Shown piece after piece: positions 58,317 to 64,000 of a stretch of DNA of 64,000 nt (position 1 is its first letter; each line of letters opens with the position of its first letter). Source of the stretch: Tissierella creatinophila DSM 6911 (lineage in GTDB: Bacteria > Bacillota > Clostridia > Tissierellales > Tissierellaceae); the NCBI RefSeq assembly GCF_001940565.1, contig NZ_LTDM01000022.1, forward strand, positions 1 to 64,000. Reading direction: 5' to 3'. The notes beneath the pieces were generated by a model, which was not told the DNA's origin, ran no database searches, and saw nothing but the letters and a program-made list of their open reading frames with translations. The position numbers and the translations under genes are program-made.

Positions 58317-60029
58317 TTATAGAAGCCAAGGATCATATTCAGGTAATACATAAGGCTCTGTATTTGTATGGATTTCCCTTCCAGGATCTACTGGTTTAGT
58401 AGGTATATTTAGTTCTGGATGTAAGTTATTGGCTTTTTTTAGATTTTCTTTTGAATCACTTGGCGGTAAGTTTAAATCCACATCATCAATGGAGATATTC
58501 AATGATTTTGCTACGCCCTTGCCATATTCAGGATCAGCTTTATAACAATGATAGATATGTCTATGTTTGATTTGAAGTGTTGAGTCGCCCATATTTCTGG
58601 CAGTATTATCAAAGAGTACTTGTTGTTGATCTTTTGTCATCGCTCGAAATAAGAGTCCGGGTTGTGTGAAGTAATCAGAATCATCTTTTCTAAAGTCGTA
58701 TCTATAGACATCTCCACCTTTTTCTTTTGGCAAATTCTCTTTTGGATTGTCTTCCCAATTTCCATAGCTATTTGGTTCATAGTGCAGTTCACTACCAAGG
58801 TTTCCATCTACACGCATTTTACCATCACGATGAAAACTATGAGGGTTTTCAACTCCCTTAGACATATTTACAGGTATTTGATGGTGATTTACTCCTAGAC
58901 GATATCTCTGTGCATCTCCATAAGAAAATAGCCTGCCTTGCAACATGCGATCAGGAGAAAAACTAATTCCAGGAACTGTATGGGCAGGATTAAAAGCGGC
59001 CTGTTCAATTTCTGCAAAATAATTAGCTGGATTTTCATTTAGTTCAAATTCTCCTACTGGCATAAGAGGAAAGTCTTTTTTAAGCCACATCTTAGTTAAA
59101 TCAAAAGGATTATTTTTCATGCTATCGGCTTGTTCTTGAGTCATAATCTGGACATACATTTTCCATTTAGGATATATCTTTTTTTCAATAGCTTCGTAAA
59201 GATCTCTTTGATGTGATTCTCTATCCATTCCGACTACTTTTTTTGCTTCTTGATCTGTTAAGTTTAGTATACCTTGTTGAGATCTAAAATGAAATTTGAC
59301 CCATACTCTTTCATTTTCTTTATTAATAAAGCTATATGCGTGGGAACTAAATCCGTGCATATGTCTGTAAGAAGATGGGATCCCCCTATCACCCATAATA
59401 ATTGTAATCTGTAAAAGTGCTTCAGGTAATGAAGACCAAAAATCCCAGTTGCTATTTGGACTCCTCATATTGGTTCGAGGATCTCTCTTAATTGCATGAT
59501 TTAGATCGATAAACTTTAGTGGATCTCGAAAGAAAAATACTGGAGTATTATTTCCTACCATATCCCAGTTACCTTCGTCAGTATAAAACTTTAAAGCAAA
59601 TCCACGAATATCTCTTTCTGCATCTGCTGCTCCTCTTTCACCGGCAACTGTTGAGAAACGAGCTAACATTTTAGTTTCTTTTCCAATTTCTGAAAATATA
59701 CTAGCTTTAGTATACTTAGTGATATCGTGAATTACTCTAAAAGTTCCAAATGCTCCCGAACCCTTTGCGTGCATTCTACGTTCAGGTATAACTTCACGAT
59801 CAAAGTGAGCCATCTTTTCTAAAAACCATATGTCTTCTAATGCTACAGGGCCTCGTTTGCCCGCAGTCATAGTATCTTGATTGTCTGTTACTGGAGCTCC
59901 TGTTGCTGTTTTTATTTCAGGAATATCTCCTATAGTTTGATTTCTACTAGGAAGATGATTACCTAATCCATTTTTGTCCATGGGATTTTCATTAGCCACT
60001 TTTTCATGTTGGTATTTGTTTTCGTCCAA
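58317..60029 (-). CDS. katA: Heme catalase
   Basis: A 570-residue monofunctional catalase that breaks down hydrogen peroxide. The distal His is in [15 protein letters not shown], Asn in [12 protein letters not shown], and the proximal heme-ligating Tyr in [14 protein letters not shown]. The N terminus has an extra acidic stretch of about 40 residues and the C terminus a Pro-rich tail. AAAGGAGG precedes the start. In an apparently anaerobic host it serves oxygen tolerance; no clear PerR box is seen. Confidence 0.94.
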   Translation of the reverse strand: MDENKYQHEKVANENPMDKNGLGNHLPSRNQTIGDIPEIKTATGAPVTDNQDTMTAGKRGPVALEDIWFLEKMAHFDREVIPERRMHAKGSGAFGTFRVIHDITKYTKASIFSEIGKETKMLARFSTVAGERGAADAERDIRGFALKFYTDEGNWDMVGNNTPVFFFRDPLKFIDLNHAIKRDPRTNMRSPNSNWDFWSSLPEALLQITIIMGDRGIPSSYRHMHGFSSHAYSFINKENERVWVKFHFRSQQGILNLTDQEAKKVVGMDRESHQRDLYEAIEKKIYPKWKMYVQIMTQEQADSMKNNPFDLTKMWLKKDFPLMPVGEFELNENPANYFAEIEQAAFNPAHTVPGISFSPDRMLQGRLFSYGDAQRYRLGVNHHQIPVNMSKGVENPHSFHRDGKMRVDGNLGSELHYEPNSYGNWEDNPKENLPKEKGGDVYRYDFRKDDSDYFTQPGLLFRAMTKDQQQVLFDNTARNMGDSTLQIKHRHIYHCYKADPEYGKGVAKSLNISIDDVDLNLPPSDSKENLKKANNLHPELNIPTKPVDPGREIHTNTEPYVLPEYDPWLL

Positions 60030-60218
60030 ACTAATTCCTCCTTTAAAAAACGCTATACTTATTTCGTATATTCACCTATATCTATTAATTAGTATATTAA
60101 AATATGATTATTAAAAAAATAGATAAAATTTTAAAGGAAAAGTGTCAAGAGAGTGCTTGTCTACATATATTATATAGAGGACATTGTCTATAAAAAATAT
60201 ATGGAGGAGTGGAGAAAA

Positions 60219-61682
60219 ATGGTTCATGGGTTTACTAAGATTACTCCAATAAATGGTTTTGATGCAATCAATCCTGATAATGCTAGGCAAAATAATTATG
60301 CGTGGTCTATGGCAGAAATGGGAGACTATATTTATGTAGGAACAGGGAGAAATATTTTTTACAATGTTTTTAAAGGTATTTCACAGAGTATAGGTATAGA
60401 AATTAATTTTCCTGATATCCTAATTCCTAAAAATTATGATAATAGTGCTGAAATATGGAGATATAAAAGGGACGGTTCAGAAGGATGGAAAAGGGTTTTT
60501 AAAGCCCAAGAAGGAATAGAAGGGTTTAGGTTTATGATAAGATATACTACGCCTGGAGGAGAAACAGCAATATATGCAGGTGTAAGTATTGGATATAGTA
60601 TGGATGATGAAGCAGATGCTGAAGAAGTAGCTTTTTATCCTGGAGGATATAGCATAAAACAAAATATTTCAAATGAAGAACCTAAGGTAAAGATCTTTAA
60701 GTCTACAAATGGATATGATTGGGAAGAACTTCGATCAGATATTCCTGGAACTTCAACTAGAAGTATGGTTGTTCATAATGGCAAACTCTATATGTCAGTT
60801 TTAAATGAACTATCATCAGATTTTGGAACAAGAATCTATGTTAGTGAAGACCCAGAGTATGAAGGCTGGGAACTAGTTACTAGTCAGGGTGATAGAAATA
60901 CTAATCCAAATGATGGTGTTGTTATTATGGAAAGCTTTAACAATCACCTATACGCTGGTACTGGACAGGATGAAGGTTTTGAACTTTGGAGAACTATAGG
61001 AGTTCATCCAGAGCAAAATAGATGGGTAAGGGTTATAGATAAAGGTGCTGGTGATGCATTAAATCAAGGACCTTTAACTCTTGGTGTATTTAAAAACCAT
61101 CTATATGTAGGAGCTATCTACTCTCCTTTTGATGTAAATCTTAGATATGGTTCTTTTAAGCCATTTGATTTAATAAGAATAGATAAAAATGATAATTGGG
61201 AGTTAGTAGTTGGAGGAAGTCCTTTTGAACCAACTAATCCAGAGACGGGTGTGCGTGGACAAGCTTTAAGTGGATTACCTTCTGGTTTTGGCAATCCATT
61301 TAATTTATACTGCTGGCAGCTTCAAGAGCATAATGGAGAGTTTTATTTAGGTACTTTTGATTGGTTAGTGCTAGTTGTTCCAATGCTTCTTGCAAATCTA
61401 TCTCTTATTACAGAAGATACTTCTATGGGAAACTTACTACAGGAAATTTTAGATTATATTCCAGCACAGTTCTTAAACTATATTATAAACCCACCTTTTA
61501 GTATTTTTAGAGGCTTTGATTTGTTTAAATCAAGTGATGGAGTAAGATGGGTTCCTGTTACTATTAACGGTTTAGATAATCCTTATAATTATGGTGTAAG
61601 AAATATATTTTCTTCAGAAGATGGACATCTATATTTAGGAACGGCTAATGTATTTGAGGGACTTGAGGTATGGAAGAAATAA
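60219..61682 (+). CDS. Beta-propeller-like protein of unknown function
   Basis: About 487 residues beginning MVHGFTKITPINGFDAIN. Repeated blocks (IYVGTGRNIFYNVF, NHLYAGTGQDEGFELWR, NHLYVGAIYSPFDV, GHLYLGTANVFEGLEVWK) recur about every 60-100 residues, in the pattern hydrophobic-Y-x-G-T..E-x-W-R, as in propeller blades. No signal peptide. ATG 60219 follows GGAGGAG; an earlier ATG at 60153 lacks a site. Confidence 0.72.
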   Translation: MVHGFTKITPINGFDAINPDNARQNNYAWSMAEMGDYIYVGTGRNIFYNVFKGISQSIGIEINFPDILIPKNYDNSAEIWRYKRDGSEGWKRVFKAQEGIEGFRFMIRYTTPGGETAIYAGVSIGYSMDDEADAEEVAFYPGGYSIKQNISNEEPKVKIFKSTNGYDWEELRSDIPGTSTRSMVVHNGKLYMSVLNELSSDFGTRIYVSEDPEYEGWELVTSQGDRNTNPNDGVVIMESFNNHLYAGTGQDEGFELWRTIGVHPEQNRWVRVIDKGAGDALNQGPLTLGVFKNHLYVGAIYSPFDVNLRYGSFKPFDLIRIDKNDNWELVVGGSPFEPTNPETGVRGQALSGLPSGFGNPFNLYCWQLQEHNGEFYLGTFDWLVLVVPMLLANLSLITEDTSMGNLLQEILDYIPAQFLNYIINPPFSIFRGFDLFKSSDGVRWVPVTINGLDNPYNYGVRNIFSSEDGHLYLGTANVFEGLEVWKK

Positions 61683-61717
61683 AGATGAATTTTTTATTAT
61701 TAACTACAATGTATTGG

Positions 61718-61755
61718 CATCATAAAGGCAACTAAATTAGTTGTCTTTATGATGC
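61718..61755. terminator. Bidirectional terminator
   Basis: CATCATAAAGGCAACTAA-TTAGTTGTCTTTATGATG, a long stem between converging genes, with CGTTTTTAG on the plus side. Confidence 0.8.
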
Positions 61756-62502
61756 GTTTTTAGATTTATCAATAGAGACTTCTTCTTGTTTGGAAAGAGA
61801 TAAAATTCCAAAAGGACAATTTACAACACAAGTGGAGCATTTGATACAGTTGGGATTGTCAAATTGATTCTCTTGTGAGAACTCCAAATATGGTGATAGT
61901 TGAAATGGACAAACCTTGGCACATTTTCCACATGAACGACACAATTCTGCATTAGAAATAGTAATCTTTTTCTCAGTCTTTTTAGTAACACCTAGTAACT
62001 TTCCAAATGTATGTGATGCTTTTTGTATAGATCCCATAGGACAAAATTGGCACCAAGTTCTTGCATTTAAAAATATTGCAAGAAATCCACCTACAATAAG
62101 TACCATTAAGTATGTATTAGAAAATAGCATACCTAGCTTTTCTAAGAAAGCAAAAGAGCCCCAGAGCTTAGAAATCTCTATAAGTTTTCTAGAAAAGTTA
62201 AAAGTAAAGAAAACTAAAAATCCTAATATCATAGGTTTTGACTTTATAAATTCAGGAATTTTCTTGTTTCGAGATATCGGTAACAATACTCTATCAAATA
62301 AACTTCCATGAGGACAAATATTCCCGCACCAGTACCTTCCAGTAAAGAAACCAGAAATAGTTAATCCAGCCATAATAAATACAACTATTAAACCGAGCCT
62401 AGGTTCCCACAGCCCTCCTATTGCAATTAAAACAGTAAGTAGCCAACCGTAATTCCTAAGAGGAGAGAAGATACGATTAGTTTTAATATAATAATTTTTC
62501 AA
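61747..62502 (-). CDS. Membrane polyferredoxin (NapH/YccM-like 4Fe-4S protein)
   Basis: A 251-residue protein with about four membrane helices. Two CxxxCP motifs face each other (CGNICPHGS and CQFCPMGS) and the C terminus holds two ferredoxin-type 4Fe-4S sites (CRSCGKCAKVCP, CIKCSTCVVNCP). Such proteins pass electrons across or along the membrane. There is no reductase partner next to it. Confidence 0.9.
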   Translation of the reverse strand: MKNYYIKTNRIFSPLRNYGWLLTVLIAIGGLWEPRLGLIVVFIMAGLTISGFFTGRYWCGNICPHGSLFDRVLLPISRNKKIPEFIKSKPMILGFLVFFTFNFSRKLIEISKLWGSFAFLEKLGMLFSNTYLMVLIVGGFLAIFLNARTWCQFCPMGSIQKASHTFGKLLGVTKKTEKKITISNAELCRSCGKCAKVCPFQLSPYLEFSQENQFDNPNCIKCSTCVVNCPFGILSLSKQEEVSIDKSKNAS

Positions 62503-62785
62503 AATAAAACCTCCTAAACATCTATTGCCGACCCGGTGGGGTGGGGGTATGTAATTTAAATTATAATCTATTTATGTAGAAAAGTAAAGTATTATAAAAA
62601 ACATTCTCATGCATCTTAGTTAACATATTTGACATATATAGTAAATGAATTAGGCTATAACCAAAACAAAGTAATATTTTCAAATATATAAAAAAATTAA
62701 TATTTAAGATCTTATAATTAATTGTATAAGTATGTCGATTGTAATATACTGAAAGTTGTATACATATTTTAAGGAGGATGAGAAA
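62503..62785. other. Intergenic gap
   Basis: AT-rich; a short GC-rich run (GACCCGGTGGGGTGGGGG) near 62529 is the only marked feature. No gene seen. Confidence 0.5.
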
Positions 62786-63259
62786 ATGGATGATATGAAA
62801 TCAAAGTTTTTCAAGGCATCTAGTAGTGTGCAAGAAGGTTTAAAAAAGGGAAAGGAGAAGTTTGAAACTTCTCAAGAGTTAAATGAACTCAAGTTAGAAG
62901 TAAGAGATTTGCAACAAAATAGAACCAATCATATAATAGAACTTGGTGAGGCGGCTTATTTTAAGTTTAGAATGGGCAAAGAGACAAGTGTTCCTTTTGT
63001 AGAGGAAATCAAAGTATTAGATAAAAAGATATTTGATTTGTTAAAGGTGATTGAAAAAAAGACAAGGATAGAAAGTGCTAAGACATGTGAGTGCGGAAAT
63101 CCTCTAACTTTAAAGGACAAGTTTTGTAAAGAATGTGGTAAGAGAGTAGAGGTTATTGAGAAAGTTGATATTAAAGATATGGTAGAGTGTTCTGATTGTA
63201 AAACTATTAATTTAAATAATAACAAATACTGCAATTGTTGCGGTTATAGATTAGTTTAG
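62786..63259 (+). CDS. Coiled-coil zinc-ribbon protein
   Basis: About 157 residues: a helical coiled-coil first half (VQEGLKKGKEKFETSQELNE) and two zinc ribbons at the C terminus (CECGNPLTLKDKFCKECGK, VECSDCKTINLNNNKYCNCC). ATG 62786 follows AAGGAGG. Probably cotranscribed with the next zinc-ribbon membrane gene. Function unknown. Confidence 0.78.
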   Translation: MDDMKSKFFKASSSVQEGLKKGKEKFETSQELNELKLEVRDLQQNRTNHIIELGEAAYFKFRMGKETSVPFVEEIKVLDKKIFDLLKVIEKKTRIESAKTCECGNPLTLKDKFCKECGKRVEVIEKVDIKDMVECSDCKTINLNNNKYCNCCGYRLV

Positions 63260-63270
63260 GGGGTTGAATT

Positions 63271-64000
63271 ATGTTTTGTAGAGTTTGTGGAGAGAAAAAT
63301 GATGAAACTTCCCTATATTGTTCTAAGGATGGGGAAAGGCTTGATAAAGATAATAAATCGCTTAATTTAGTAAATGGAAATACAAAGTTTTGTAAGGATT
63401 GTGGACAAGCAGTTGCTACCAGTGACTTATATTGTTTAAACTGCAGTTCAAGTTTATATATAGTAGAAGAGTATAAAAATTCAAATAAAGAAAAGTGTCT
63501 ACAAGATATAAAATTAAAGTCTAAATTTGATATAGTTGATTTATTTAAATATAGTGCAATAGCTTCTGGGCTTGTTTTACTTATAAGTATCATAATTTCC
63601 AGTTTTATAAATACAAAATTTATAGAGTTGATGTCTAAAGAACTTGAATTCGATATAACTAATAAATTGATTAATTTTTTAGATGTAAGTTCAATATTGA
63701 ATGGTTTTTCTCTAAATATAGGTTTAATTAGTAATGGAGCAAATTTATTGGATATAAATCTTAATAGCATGTTTTTTATATTGGCACTAATACCTATAGC
63801 TATATTCTCTATCATGGGGATATATATTTCTATAACACACAAAAAGAGAGAGCAAAGGTTGGAAATAAAAGATTGTTTAGTTATTGCATTATTTTATGGT
63901 GGTATCATATCATTACTTTCTTTATTTGCTAGTAGAAAGATGGACTTAAACATACCTGGTTTATTTGATGAGTTTGGTATTGGTAAGATAGTATTTGCTA
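63271..64000 (+). CDS. Zinc-ribbon membrane protein (cut by window end)
   Basis: 243 codons present, no stop before the window end. Two zinc ribbons at the N terminus (CRVCGEKNDETSLYC, FCKDCGQAVATSDLYCLNC) are followed by membrane helices (SAIASGLVLLISIIISSF, MFFILALIPIAIFSIMGIYI, CLVIALFYGGIISLLSLF). GGGGG precedes the ATG, 11 bases after the previous stop. Function unknown. Confidence 0.75.
   Translation, partial: MFCRVCGEKNDETSLYCSKDGERLDKDNKSLNLVNGNTKFCKDCGQAVATSDLYCLNCSSSLYIVEEYKNSNKEKCLQDIKLKSKFDIVDLFKYSAIASGLVLLISIIISSFINTKFIELMSKELEFDITNKLINFLDVSSILNGFSLNIGLISNGANLLDINLNSMFFILALIPIAIFSIMGIYISITHKKREQRLEIKDCLVIALFYGGIISLLSLFASRKMDLNIPGLFDEFGIGKIVFA

Noticed and set aside
60030-60152. 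Possible PerR box in the catalase promoter region
   Set aside because: AT-rich palindromic text is present but does not match the known box well enough to separate it from background.

Overview
The DNA is AT-rich with Gram-positive style ribosome-binding sites (AGGAGG), T-box control, S-layer/Ig-like surface protein sequence, Rpn-type nucleases and an HK97/TP901-type prophage. This points to a low-GC anaerobic Firmicute, probably Clostridia (Tissierellales-like is a guess). I see no rRNA, tRNA, CRISPR array or intact insertion sequence.

Region 1, about 1-42.5 kb, minus strand: most of a siphovirus-type prophage, read right to left. Early genes begin at an operator-decorated promoter near 42.43 kb. 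A methylase-like/TRD fusion is followed by a sigma-like regulator, a PD-(D/E)XK protein (DUF2800), a DUF2815 ssDNA-binding-like protein, a family A DNA polymerase, a primase-helicase, a VRR-NUC nuclease, a SNF2 helicase, a DUF1492/ArpU-type late regulator and an HNH endonuclease. Then come two DNA methyltransferases and an amidoligase/gamma-glutamylcyclotransferase cluster. After these lie small and large terminase, portal, ClpP-like protease, HK97 capsid, head-tail connectors, major tail protein, tail chaperones joined by a -1 frameshift, tape measure, distal tail protein and receptor-binding/tail-fibre proteins. Lysis genes and the left attachment site lie outside the window. Four cargo genes interrupt the conserved order: two AlbA_2 proteins, a membrane-anchored PIN-like protein and an unknown 395-residue protein. 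The latter two flank a scar that duplicates the terminase-portal junction.

Region 2, about 42.5-50.2 kb: an accessory region with a mosaic of GGTACC-rich repeats, terminator hairpins with a constant loop, a PIN-domain toxin pair, and a 5'-truncated S-layer-like gene with no start region. That gene abuts a tyrosine recombinase read in the opposite direction, with an inverted repeat exactly between them. This looks like a silent surface-protein cassette with its own recombinase and is the best candidate here for an undescribed variation system.

Region 3, about 50.2-64 kb: host genes, mostly single transcription units. They include an SMC/ABC-type ATPase, truncated and intact Rpn-type proteins, DUF4236, a secreted YHYH/peptidoglycan-binding protein, a YczE-type membrane protein, a cold-shock protein, a class V aminotransferase under a tandem T-box (specifier probably GCU, alanine), a heme catalase, a propeller-like protein, a membrane polyferredoxin and two zinc-ribbon proteins, the last cut by the window end.
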